Assembly: GCA_003260075.1 (NCBI GenBank) | Contig: QLIY01000361.1 | Span: 62,001 to 126,000 of the forward strand | Direction: 5' to 3' | Source: Phallusia mammillata | Lineage: Eukaryota; Chordata; Ascidiacea; Phlebobranchia; Ascidiidae | Length of the DNA stretch: 64,000 nt | Shown: positions 37,178 through 47,391 of the stretch, piece after piece | Layout: each line of letters starts with the position of its first letter | Numbering within the stretch: position 1 is the stretch's first letter | Program-made: the position numbers and the translations under genes | The notes under the pieces: model-generated | Told to the model about the DNA's origin: nothing | Databases searched by the model: none | The model's input: the letters and a program-made list of their open reading frames with translations, nothing else

Positions 37178-39266
37178 CTACATCAAATCTGTGTTGACTA
37201 TGCGTGATATTTTAGCAATGAAACCTACACAATCGGTAATTAGATCAACACCAAACAAGGTCACATGCATGTATGGTGCGCAAAGACCAAGGTACTTAAT
37301 TCCCTTTATGAGTAGACAACAAAACTTATTTCTCACTGGGCAAACTGCACATGGTGTGCGGGTAACGTCGGTGGCTTCAATAAGGGTGTGAATAGCTCTG
37401 TACAGCTTCTTGCTTCCACTTTCCGTCATAGAAACATCTGACAGTTCCACCTTTCCATCATAAATCAGTGTATCGAGAATAGTTTCAATATCCTCATTGG
37501 TCAGATTCACCTTTTAAAAAATGTTTTGTTTTGTCAAAGTGTTTTCTTTTGACTTTAAAGTTTGTGATGTTGTTAAGTATGCGCTGAGTTGGAAGTTATT
37601 TAATTTAGGAACTGGCTTTGCAAAGCTTTTTTTAACTGAACCCAAACTTCATGAAAATCCCTGATTTGAGCAAATAAATTCGTTAGATTGAAAAGTAAGA
37701 ATTAACATGGTCATATCCATTAGTTATTACATTTCACAGGCACCAGGTTGACTGTTGGAAGCTTGAATTGAATTTTATTCAAAATTGCGATAAAAACAGA
37801 TCATACCTTGCTTATGCCCAAGTTTTGTATAAAATCGAGAACTTCTTGTGATGAACAGTAGGAGCTAGCATTCTTTGCAATGGGGGAAAGAGATTCCTGA
37901 AAAAAGACAATGTGACATACAACGGTCATGGTTGAAATATGCAACACTTACATCTTTTTCAGCATTTTCCAATTTCTGTAACAGAAGTTTATGGCACTGC
38001 TGACTCAACACTTCTACAAACTCTGACTCAAAGTCTTGGTCACTGTACCAGGCACCCCCTGTTACAGAACGATCTGGCTGAAGACTAAACAGCATGTACA
38101 CTTTTTTCTTTGATGCCTTCAACAAAACAAGATTTCTATTTTATTGTTTTTTTGGGTATTAGGTGCATGACAAAAAAACAACCACATAAAAATTAGATTC
38201 TGAACGGCATGATCTTAAGCATAGAAAAATATAAGTTTAGCATGTAGGTCAAGGTAATATTGAAAGACAAAACATTTTTGTACCACAACTTGCTGGAAAT
38301 TTATTTAAAAATAGGTATTGTTGTAGTACTCACAGCAACTGATTTTACAGCTTTGATCAGCTTCTTGCTTTCCAGGTTTTTCAGAATTTTGTTAACCTCA
38401 GTTAACATCAGATTACATTTATACCGAATTTCTCTTGTCCAAATGCCCTTGTTTCCTGCACTTTCAATTATTTGATAAACAAGTTTTTCGTGCCGATCCA
38501 CACCTTTAATATTGCTGCAAATAAATTCCAGCATTAAAATATAAAGGCTTTTATTACTTGTATTCAAAAGCAACATGAAAATATTGTTTTGTAAATAGGT
38601 TTTAGTGGCATGATTGTTCTTAAGACAGAAACTTGTGGGTCTCAAAGGTGGTTTGAGTTACTCTAAAATGTGCAAAATATTTTGTAAATGTATGACCTAA
38701 ATGAAAGGATACAGGAGGAATACCTGAAAACAATATGCATCCTATACAGGAAATGGGGACTAATGATAAACTTGCCCGACAGTCAGTAACTGTTTCCAAT
38801 ATTAGTTGACAGTTGGTAAAAACATTTTATTTATAATATGTTTACATTAATACCTTGCATTGCTGCTTTTCAATCTATACACCAAGCCAGAACCTCCTTT
38901 GAGAACTTCAATTTTGCCCTGTGACAAAATGACAAATCAACATTTATCCATAGCAGATAAAATGCCAAGAAAGCTTCGATTGCAAAAACACGTAGTATTT
39001 CATGCTCTGGATTCAATACTAGCATAGTTGATATACTTGCCATAGTAAGAAGTCGGTTAATAGCGGTAACTCGTTGGCGAACATCAACAGTGGGTACAGC
39101 ATTCTCAATAGCCTTGTCAGTTACACCTTTAGGATTGGTTGCACAAAGACTAATAATCCTGAAAAACACTTATTTTTACTCCACTTTGCAGCTGCAGTAA
39201 TTCACAAAATACTTACTCTGTTTCCAATGCCAAAGCATCTGTATTCTCAGTCTTTGCCTCTGCCAT
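37178..39266 (-). CDS. POLR3F: POLR3F (RPC6/RPC39), RNA polymerase III subunit
   Basis: This subunit is part of the Pol III specific RPC3/6/7 heterotrimer that opens promoters through TFIIIB contacts. Exons 39217-39266, 39041-39158, 38854-38918, 38334-38514, 37952-38116, 37807-37896 and 37178-37510 sum to 333 residues (human 316). Matching blocks include VTAINRLLTM, KLVYQIIESAGNKGIW, TREIRYKCNL, KILKNLESKKLIKAVKSVA, SKKKVYMLFSLQPDRSVTGG, AWYSDQDFESEFVEVL and EDIETILDTLIYDGKVEL, including the tandem winged-helix region. The intron after exon 2 begins GCAAGT, so it is a GC-AG intron. The C-terminal Fe-S Cys region starts normally (TPCAVCPV), but the tail then differs from vertebrates; I read it as continuing to the stop at 37178, though a GTGAGA donor after CAVCP could lead to another last exon. 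Confidence 0.95.
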
Positions 39267-40144
39267 TCTAACCCAAACTTTTGTGTTCTAACACTGCAAG
39301 AAATTACAACAAAGAAAAGATAGACATGTTTATAATTAACACTATTAAGTAAAATAAAAAGACCAATGTTAAAAGCATTTACTTTAATGTAGCATTGAAT
39401 TAGTTCAGTATAGAATTTTCACAACAATTTAACACACATGCAAAGTCACAAGATGCCTTGTGTACAGAAGTAGTAATTTCTTGTGGAACAGCAAAATTAA
39501 GAGGAACAATACACCGATACTACACAGTTACCACAAACATTTGAAGTTTACCATCATGCAGTTACACATCAAATATTTTTGTAGAACAATATGAGTTATG
39601 CTCATTTCAAACCAAGTGTTTAAAACATATGTTGAAACAAAGAAAATGACACACTTGCCTAGTTCATAGAGCACTAAAATCTACAAAATAACATCAGCAT
39701 TTGCCAAACAAAATACACTTTTAAATGCTTGCACAATTAATTCTGCTCACAGAGCATGTAATAGAATCCCATTCCCCCCCCCCGAACAGCAAAATTAAGA
39801 GGAACAATACACCGATACTACACAGTTACCAAACACATTTGAAGTTTAACATCATGCAGTTACAAATCAAATATTTTTGTAGAACAACATGAATTATGCT
39901 CATTTCAAACCAAGTGTTTAAAACATATGTTGAAACAAAGAAAATGACACACTTGCCTAGTTCATAGAGCACTAAAATCTACAAAATAACATCAGCATTT
40001 GCCAAATAAAATACACTTTTAAATGCTTGCACAATTAATTCTGCTCACAGAGCATGTAATAGAATCCCATTGCTCCTAAAAAAATGTCAAAATTTATTTT
40101 TATTTAATGGCTTGTTGAATCCATTTCTTGTTTTTCCAGCTCNT
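39267..40144. other. Intergenic region POLR3F / LETM1 with spacer duplication and N join
   Basis: Two copies of about 288 bases (39486-39773 and 39784-40072) flank 10 C at 39774-39783 and differ at a handful of sites. An N at 40143 separates two copies of a 35-base stretch (GCTTGTTGAATCCATTTCTT...). The LETM1 3' UTR lies here, with AATAAA signals on the minus strand at about 40090-40105. No coding exon. Confidence 0.8.
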
Positions 40145-42190
40145 TTAATTGCTTGTTGAATCCATTTCTTGTTTTTCCAGCTCTGCTTTGGGCAACAGTT
40201 TCACAATTTGCTGCAACTGTTCTTGTGTTACTTCAACATCCTGCTCATTCAACACTTTAAAGATTTGCTTGGCTTCAGTCACATTAATATGTCCGTCACT
40301 GTTGGTGTCCATGACTTTGACCACTTGAGCAAGTTTATCATCTGGAATGTCCTTAACGGTCTTAATCAGTGCTATCATTTGCTGAACAGGGACCTCATCA
40401 GGCTTAGCAGACATTTTATCTTCTTCAGCACTTGTCTCCATTTCAGCTAAAGTGTCTTCCAAGTTGGTTATCATTTTTGCAATCCTCTTATGTAGCCGCT
40501 TACTTGTCTTGGCATCCTTTTGTACAACTTCATCTTGAGATGATTTTAACTCTTCATTCAAAGATTCTACATCTGATTGGAATTCCTGATGGTCTTCTCG
40601 CAAGTCTTTCAATTCAGATTTAACAGAATCAATTTCCTCTTTGTGGTCACTGATTTTACCCATTGCATCGTCGATTGCATCAATGTCATGATAGGTAAGT
40701 TTGTTTTCATCATCACAAATTACTTTAGCTGTATCAACCACTACTGGTGCAGGATCCACCAAAAGCTCTTCATCTTTAGCAGACTCATCAGCGGGTGCTG
40801 TTTCAGTTGCAGGTGCTGGTGTTTTTTCTGCTGTTTTACTCTCATCAGCTTGTGCCTTTTCCTCAGCTACTGCTGCTTTGTATCGAGCAACATTGTCCAC
40901 TCGCTCAAGGTTTAATTCTGATGCTCTGACTTCTACTTCTCCAGCCACAGTTTCAGGCAATGAAGAAATAGCCTCTTTCAGTTTTTCCTGCACTGGAACT
41001 GTTTCAGACAAGTAAAGAACTCTGCTTAAAAGCAGCAGTGAATTGGGGACATCATGATTTAAGTGCAAGTCAATCCATTCTGACAATTGTTGCTTGAGTC
41101 TGCTACGTTGCATACCAAGCGCTCTCATACCCCTCGCTTGTGATGCTGTGACTAACTCAGCAGTGGTCAAACTGTCAATACCTTCCTCTTGTATAAGGAT
41201 GTCATCTCTATGAAGTTGTTGCAGTTTCATTTGCAACAAAAAGCGCAAGAGCTCATTAGTCCCAACAGCAGGAACTTTAAGCAGCCGACACAGTGCCATT
41301 AACTGCTGCCTTGGCATTTTGTCCAAAGTGATTTGATCTTCAAACAGTTTTGCATGTTTCAGAATTTCTTGATTTGTAGGTGTTGCATTTTCGTCTCGAC
41401 ATTTGTGAAAGAAGTTAATGAAGTCTTGCGCAGCTTCATTCTTCTTGGATGACTTTTTGGTGCGAATTGCAGTGTCTTCTACAGTGTCCTGAAGAAATTT
41501 AGCCATTTGTAGCTTTACTTTGAGTTCTTTTTTTAATCGTTGATCTTTTGTAGATGATGTTTCAAATGTTGAAGGTAGCAGATTCGGAAAAAGTTTGACA
41601 GCAATAGGAAGTGCAAGTTCAGCAAAAGGAATAATGATAAAAATTGAAAAAGGTGCCAGACGAAAGATGTCTGACAAAGCTCTACGGAATTGATTTCGTT
41701 CTCGGCGTATAACAGTTTTTCCATTCAGTAATTTCCAAACAGTCCTTGAGGCAACCTTTACATCTAAAGCCAACAAGCGAAAACCATGATAATAGTGTTT
41801 CACTTCATTTACAACTCGAACCCAAAGGGAAGGTTTAATTTCTGCAGCAGTTTTTTCTTCTTTTACTTCAACTTTTGCAGATGTCGCAGCTTCATTTTGT
41901 TTTTGTTTTTTCTTCTCTTTTAGGGAATCCTCAACTTTCGATTTGTCATAATTGACAACGGAGCAGCGATACCACCTGTGTGTTTGGTACTGATTGTTGG
42001 GAAAAGTATCTTTTAACCTCAAAGATCTTCGCTGCAAAATACCATTTTGTTTTTGCCAGTTTGTCCAACAATTGTCAGAGGACAAGGATAGCCTGGGTTG
42101 GTGTACAATGGTTCTTGGCTGTAAGTGAATTGTACGTGAATATCTCCAACTTCTTTCAAGAGTTACAAGACCGCAATTTTTGACTAACAT
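40145..42190 (-). CDS. LETM1: LETM1, mitochondrial inner-membrane cation/proton exchanger, intronless
   Basis: LETM1 mediates K+/H+ and Ca2+/H+ exchange in the inner mitochondrial membrane and contacts mitochondrial ribosomes. The 681-residue ORF is uninterrupted. It begins with a basic, acid-poor N-terminus suited to mitochondrial import. The hallmark LETM block follows: WVRVVNEVKHYYHGFRLLA, a transmembrane segment in APFSIFIIIPFAELALPIAV, KLFPNLLPSTF, the ribosome-binding-like region (MPRQQLMALCRLLKVPAVGT, ARGMRALGM), then acidic coiled coils and one EF-hand (DTNSDGHINVTE, about residues 625-637). Human LETM1 is 739 residues and multi-exonic. The stop is adjacent to an N join at 40143; the duplicate sequence beyond it would read DSTSH instead of DSTSN and then stop as well. 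Confidence 0.95.
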   Translation of the reverse strand: MLVKNCGLVTLERSWRYSRTIHLQPRTIVHQPRLSLSSDNCWTNWQKQNGILQRRSLRLKDTFPNNQYQTHRWYRCSVVNYDKSKVEDSLKEKKKQKQNEAATSAKVEVKEEKTAAEIKPSLWVRVVNEVKHYYHGFRLLALDVKVASRTVWKLLNGKTVIRRERNQFRRALSDIFRLAPFSIFIIIPFAELALPIAVKLFPNLLPSTFETSSTKDQRLKKELKVKLQMAKFLQDTVEDTAIRTKKSSKKNEAAQDFINFFHKCRDENATPTNQEILKHAKLFEDQITLDKMPRQQLMALCRLLKVPAVGTNELLRFLLQMKLQQLHRDDILIQEEGIDSLTTAELVTASQARGMRALGMQRSRLKQQLSEWIDLHLNHDVPNSLLLLSRVLYLSETVPVQEKLKEAISSLPETVAGEVEVRASELNLERVDNVARYKAAVAEEKAQADESKTAEKTPAPATETAPADESAKDEELLVDPAPVVVDTAKVICDDENKLTYHDIDAIDDAMGKISDHKEEIDSVKSELKDLREDHQEFQSDVESLNEELKSSQDEVVQKDAKTSKRLHKRIAKMITNLEDTLAEMETSAEEDKMSAKPDEVPVQQMIALIKTVKDIPDDKLAQVVKVMDTNSDGHINVTEAKQIFKVLNEQDVEVTQEQLQQIVKLLPKAELEKQEMDSTSN

Positions 42191-42613
42191 GCTGATAATT
42201 TAATGTCCTGTCCAAAGAAGAAGAAAAATCGATTTACATCAAAACCTCTGAGAAACACAAAAAATCACCTTAAAAAGGTTTAGATACGTCTACTGTCAAG
42301 GTCGGAAAGAACGGAAGACTACGAAAGCACACTACTACGAAGTACGAAACTACCATATGTTACTGCAATGCAACATTAACAATGGTTTTCGTAACAGCTG
42401 TAAGTTTCACAAGAGTTACGTACACTATACAAGTTTTATGCTTACACAAACCAAATTGCTAACCTCCAAACATATTTATTCATTTTCTGTGGTATTTTTT
42501 TGTCAATTTTGTGTGTATTGTTTAATGTTATTGCAAAATATCAAAACATTAGTAAAAACTTAAAATTGCGACATCAAGTGGCCAATGCGCACGTGAACTT
42601 CGTAGACGTAAAG

Positions 42614-43526
42614 GGGTAACACTAAAAGCAGAAAAACAGAAAAGCGGGAAAAGCAGGAAATCAACACTAAAAGCAGAAAAGAAAGGAAAAGCAGAAACAA
42701 GGGAAATTTGTGTTTTCTAAAAGAGGGAAAAAATAATTCCAGAAAAACAGAAAAAGAGTAAAATTTCTTGTTTCATAAGATTTTAAAATACGAAAAGCAG
42801 AAAAACAGGAAATGTTTCTTTATTTGTTTTTTTGCCGTTCTAGCTCTTAAAAACCATTCGAAAGTGTTCTAATAGCGTTCTACATTGATTGTGTCAAAAT
42901 ACAGAAAAGACGGGAAATAAACAAATAAAAAACATTTCTTGTTTTTCAGTATTGGACACAACACACAATCGATGTAGAACACTAATAGATCACATTCAAA
43001 TGATTTTTACGAGTTAGAAAGGGGCTCCTCCAAAATACGCAATCTACAAAATGTTGATGGTTAGGGCTTTTAGGGTCTGGGTAAAGGTTTATAATAAAAA
43101 TAACACTATAATTTAGTTTTAGATTCCCAGTTTGGACTTAATATTCTCATATGTGTTGAAAGTGGTACTAAGCACTGTATGGTACCACATGTTAAAACTA
43201 AGAAAATTAGGTCCAAAAGGTATCTAAATTAAATTATAAAGTTATTTGTATTACAATCCCTCACCTTGACCCTTATAGCCGTAGATTGCGTATTTTAGAG
43301 TAGCCCATTAGAAAGGTATAAAAAACAAATAAAGAAACATTTCCCGTTTTTCTGCTTTTCGTAATGAAACAAGAAATTTTACTCATTTCCTGTTTTTCTG
43401 GAATTATTTTTTCCCTGTTTTAGAAAACACAAATTTCCCTTTTTTCTGCTTTTCCTTTCTTTTCTGCTTTTAGTGTTGATTTCCTGCTTTTCCCGCTTTT
43501 TCGTTTTTCTTCTTTTAGTGTTACCC
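42614..43526. mobile_element. 913-bp long-inverted-repeat element, Mutator-like, with nested MITE
   Basis: Ends GGGTAACACTAAAAG and CTTTTAGTGTTACCC are exact inverted repeats. The arms stay complementary for roughly 230-250 bases of purine-rich AGCAGAAAAACAGGAAA-type sequence. GACGTAAAG (9 bp) flanks it at 42605-42613 and 43527-43535. Long terminal inverted repeats with a 9-bp target duplication are typical of Mutator-like elements. No transposase ORF. Its centre holds a second element at 43022-43307. Confidence 0.88.
43022..43307. mobile_element. 286-bp hAT-like MITE nested in the long-inverted-repeat element (copy 1)
   Basis: Starts GGGCTCCTCCAAAATACGCA and ends TGCGTATTTTAGAGTAGCCCA. TTAGAAAG flanks it at 43014-43021 and 43308-43315 (8 bp). 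The interior matches the element at 54485-54864 (AGGGCTTTTAGGGTCTGGGT, AACACTATAATTTAGTT, GGTACCACATGTTA-type blocks). Confidence 0.88.
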
Positions 43527-43895
43527 GACGTAAAGTTTTCAAAAACAAACTCGCAAAATGCGAACTGTTTCTTTACTTATCGTTTGAAAACGTTGTCGTC
43601 ACTTAAAAACTGAATATCTTTGTTGTAAGTTCTTAACCTATTAACAGGGCAGGTCCAAGAAAACACTTTGTCCGCATATTCACAGTATATTGTATAATTT
43701 ACATTTTTTGTTAGGTATTAGCTGGCCTAAAGAACCTGAATATATAACAGTTGCTTGTTTCTGTATAGTATTATTAAATAATCCCTAGTCGTGTCAGTTA
43801 CCGACAGTTAAATGAATCACAAACATGTTCTTGTTTTGTTGTGTTTAATATCGACCTAATGTCACTGGTATTTTTTACAGTTGAAATGATAAACG

Positions 43896-46466
43896 ATGAC
43901 TAATTTGGAAAACCAAAGTAATGGAAGCAGAATATTTAAAAAATACAAAACCCTTGGTTTAATTTCATCACATATTGGTCATGTGACAAGGTTTCACAAA
44001 ACACATGCAAAGCATTATGTGATTGTGGCAGTTGGGAATTCCTTCAAGTCATACAACTGTGATAAGCTTGGGTTATGTCAGATTAGCAATCCCTGCCCTT
44101 CTGCTATTACATGCATTGCTGCTGACTCTTTCTACATTTATGTCGGATGTGAAAATGTCATTTATGTGTATAAAGCAGGCCGACAGGTTCTGCAAGTGTT
44201 GGAAGGTCATGAGTATGATGTACACCTACTTCTTCCATTTGGAAAACATTTGATTTCAGTGGATGCTTCCAGCCATGTAAAAGTCTGGCACATTACCAGT
44301 GGTGAGCTGTATGTAAGTCTAAATCTTAACGAAAGTTTTGGAATATCAACCCTGTTGCACCCAAGTACATATGTGAACAAGGTAGTCTTTGGCAGTGACA
44401 ACGGCTTACTACAGTTATGGAATATATCAAAAGGAAAAATGCTTGCAGAATTTTCTCACTGGAAAGACAATGCTATTACTGCATTACAACAAAGCACAGC
44501 TGTTGATGTGATTGGCATAGGAACAGAAAATGGAGACATTGCCCTATTTAACTTGCGATATGATGCTATCATTTTAAAACTTCACAGCGAGTATGGTTCA
44601 GTGACAAGCATTAGTTTCAGAATGGATGGACATGAACATATGGCAACTGGTACTGTTATGGGTCATATATGCTTGTGGGACCTGGCTGAAAAAGTATCCA
44701 TTGGCATTATGGAACATGCACACACTAAAGCAGTGGGGGCATTAACTTTTCTACCAAGTCAACCTTTGCTGCTGTCAAACTCCTCAGATAATTCCCTAAA
44801 AATCTGGGCTTTTGACAAAGGAAATTCTTCTGGTAGACTGCTTCGAGAAAGATCTGGTCATGCAGGCCCTTCAACAAAAGTTGCATTTTACAATGATATG
44901 TCCATTATATCAGCTGGATGTGATTCAACCGTGCGAAAGTTTTCATGTGAACATGTGTCTTCTGACAAGCCTCTGGGAAAGGCCATGTACCGCAATACAG
45001 TTCTACCTGCCATCTGTGATTTTCACATGAATGATGTTCGTGAAGGTCAGTGGGATGGTGCGGTAGCTCTTCACTATCGAAATCCTGTTGTCACAACTTG
45101 GAATATACCTAAAGGGCGAATGGGGTCACACAAAATTGTGCATGAAAGATTCAGAGTCAAAGGCTTTGACAAATTAAAAACAAAAACTCATTATGCAAGT
45201 TCTGTTTTCTTGACATCTTGTGGAAATTTTTGTGTTATTGGCCACAACACAGGACATGTTGATGTACACAATGTACAGTCTGGAATCCACAGGGGTAGCT
45301 TTGTTGACAATGCATGTAAAAAGTCTAAAGCCCATTGCTGTAGTGTTACAGGGATCGCGGTGGATTCATTGAATCAAATCACAGTGTCAGTGGGCACAAA
45401 CAAAGAAGTGAAATTTTGGAAGTTTAAGTCCAAACTTCTTTTGGATGTTGCAAAGATTGAACATCCTCCCTCATTTGTTCGCTTTCATAGTGAAACTGGA
45501 ATGATTGTGATTGTTCTTGACAACTTTTCGTTTATTATCATGGATGTTATCTCAAGGAAGTTGGTGCGCTCCTTTAGTGGACACACAGGTGCCATCATAG
45601 ACTGCTGTTGGAACTCAGATGGCAAGTGGATTTTGACTTCTAGCAATGACTGTGACATTTGCATTTGGGATGTACCAAGTGGGTGCCTTGTTGACCGCAT
45701 TGAAGTTAATACAATTGCTACAGGCCTAGCTATTTCTCCAAACTGTAACCTGTTAGCCACAGCTCATGTAGAAGAAACTGGAATTTGCTTATGGACAAAC
45801 ATGTCCTTATCAGATCCTGTTTCTTTACATTCACTTGATGATAATAATTTGTCTGTAAGTACTGATTCCATTGAAATGCATGATCTTGTTTGCCTTTCTG
45901 ATTGGCCTGTTTCTAAATGGCAAGGTTTAATGACAAGTGATGTCATTCGTGCACGTAACAAACCTATTGCACCACCAAAAGCACCTGAAAGTGCTCCTTT
46001 CTTTTTGCCTTCATTGGTAACGAGCGATGTTATAGAGCAAAAAGTTAGCAATTCTGACACACAAATGGCCAATATGTCGACTTCACGATTTGTTCAAGTC
46101 CTTGAAAATTTTGACAAAAATTTAACAGACAGTAAAGCAGTTTTCGACTTTATGGAAAAGCTACAGCCTTCCACTGTTGACTTTGAAATACAAAATCTAA
46201 TTGACTGGCATGGATCCTGCAGCCATGTTATTATCTTTATGAATTTTTTGGAGGCTGAATTGAGTAAAAAGAAGAACTTTGAGGTTGTTAATGCCTATTT
46301 GGGACTATTGATGAAAAAACATGCTGGAGCAATTTCCTTGGATGAAAATGTGTTGATTTGTGTTCAAAGAATCCTAACAATGGTGGAGGAAGCCAAATTC
46401 ACAATGACAGGCCTTATTAATCAAAATTTTAGTGTGGTTAATTATATTAAAACTGCATTGCTGTAA
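43896..46466 (+). CDS. WDR36: WDR36 (UTP21), SSU processome WD40 protein, intronless
   Basis: WDR36/Utp21 is a UTP-B subunit of the small-subunit processome needed for 18S rRNA maturation in the nucleolus. The single ORF of 856 residues has two tandem WD40 propellers with repeats ending in VKVWHI, LQLWNI, ICLWDL, LKIWAF, VKFWKF and ICIWDV, then the Utp21 C-terminal domain (STSRFVQVLENFDKN, FEIQNLIDWHG, and the helical end to YIKTALL). Human WDR36 is about 900-950 residues, so the length is normal. The gene lacks introns, unlike the vertebrate gene. Stop is at 46464-46466. Confidence 0.95.
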   Translation: MTNLENQSNGSRIFKKYKTLGLISSHIGHVTRFHKTHAKHYVIVAVGNSFKSYNCDKLGLCQISNPCPSAITCIAADSFYIYVGCENVIYVYKAGRQVLQVLEGHEYDVHLLLPFGKHLISVDASSHVKVWHITSGELYVSLNLNESFGISTLLHPSTYVNKVVFGSDNGLLQLWNISKGKMLAEFSHWKDNAITALQQSTAVDVIGIGTENGDIALFNLRYDAIILKLHSEYGSVTSISFRMDGHEHMATGTVMGHICLWDLAEKVSIGIMEHAHTKAVGALTFLPSQPLLLSNSSDNSLKIWAFDKGNSSGRLLRERSGHAGPSTKVAFYNDMSIISAGCDSTVRKFSCEHVSSDKPLGKAMYRNTVLPAICDFHMNDVREGQWDGAVALHYRNPVVTTWNIPKGRMGSHKIVHERFRVKGFDKLKTKTHYASSVFLTSCGNFCVIGHNTGHVDVHNVQSGIHRGSFVDNACKKSKAHCCSVTGIAVDSLNQITVSVGTNKEVKFWKFKSKLLLDVAKIEHPPSFVRFHSETGMIVIVLDNFSFIIMDVISRKLVRSFSGHTGAIIDCCWNSDGKWILTSSNDCDICIWDVPSGCLVDRIEVNTIATGLAISPNCNLLATAHVEETGICLWTNMSLSDPVSLHSLDDNNLSVSTDSIEMHDLVCLSDWPVSKWQGLMTSDVIRARNKPIAPPKAPESAPFFLPSLVTSDVIEQKVSNSDTQMANMSTSRFVQVLENFDKNLTDSKAVFDFMEKLQPSTVDFEIQNLIDWHGSCSHVIIFMNFLEAELSKKKNFEVVNAYLGLLMKKHAGAISLDENVLICVQRILTMVEEAKFTMTGLINQNFSVVNYIKTALL

Positions 46467-47391
46467 CAAACTTTGGTAGGACAACAAATTAAAATACATA
46501 CATTGAAAAAGATTGTGTTTTTTCTAGTGTTGTAATGTCAAGGATTTTTTTTTTATATGTCACCATCATTCCCCCCCCCCCAAACTTTGGTAGGACAACA
46601 AATTAAAATACATACATTGAAAAAGATTTTTTTTTCATAGTGTTGTAATGTCAAGGATTTTTTTATATATATGTCAGTACTATGTGTACGAGTAATAGCT
46701 TAGAAATAATGATAAACCAAACCTTTACCTACCAGCAAAAGATTTGGCTCTACAAAATGCTGTACAATACATGACCTACAATTAAATGTTTTGTTGATAA
46801 GTGCACCACAAAGTTACAGAATCATTAGAATCTTATGGTAAGATTCATCTTTTAAAAAACAGGTCTAAGGTCGAATTTAAAGATGTTGAAACAAACTACA
46901 ATTTGTGTGTTGCGAAGGTGGCAGCATTATATTTAAACAGTTAATTTTGTGTCATTAAAGTGGTGTATTTCAATATGACAAAGAAATGTATCAGCAAACT
47001 ATATGATAACATTACCATATATTTAAGATTAAAAAAAGTGAGCTTACTTTTGGTGCCAAGAATGTCGTTAATGGACAGCAGTCTTGGAAACTATGAACAC
47101 CTCCAAGGATGTGTTTACTGTGTTGTCTGTGGTTAGTATTTGGTTGGTGTCATTTTCCTGACATTTTAGTTGGTTGGTGTGATCTTCCTGGCATTGGGAT
47201 TCTGGGCTGTGTATTGTGACACTTCACACAAAAAGCATATATATTTGGCGCCAGGCAATACTCTTTGCTGTGCTGTTTTTATAAATATTGCGCCACAAAA
47301 AAACAACACCACTTATTTCATGTTCAAGCATGAAAACGTAAGAAAGTATCAACAGTAGTTACAAAACTTTGATCAACAACACAGTGAAAGT
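46467..47391. other. Convergent 3' region WDR36 / DNAL1
   Basis: A roughly 100-base 3' flank of WDR36 (46467-46570) is repeated at 46582-46674 across 11 C at 46571-46581. The remainder is AT-rich with no coding exon seen. Confidence 0.8.

Larger units (their letters stand above)
42191..43895. promoter_or_regulatory. Divergent intergenic region LETM1 / WDR36
   Basis: The start codons are 1.7 kb apart and divergent, so both promoters lie here. More than half of the space is the 913-bp element at 42614-43526. No further motif assigned. Confidence 0.5.
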
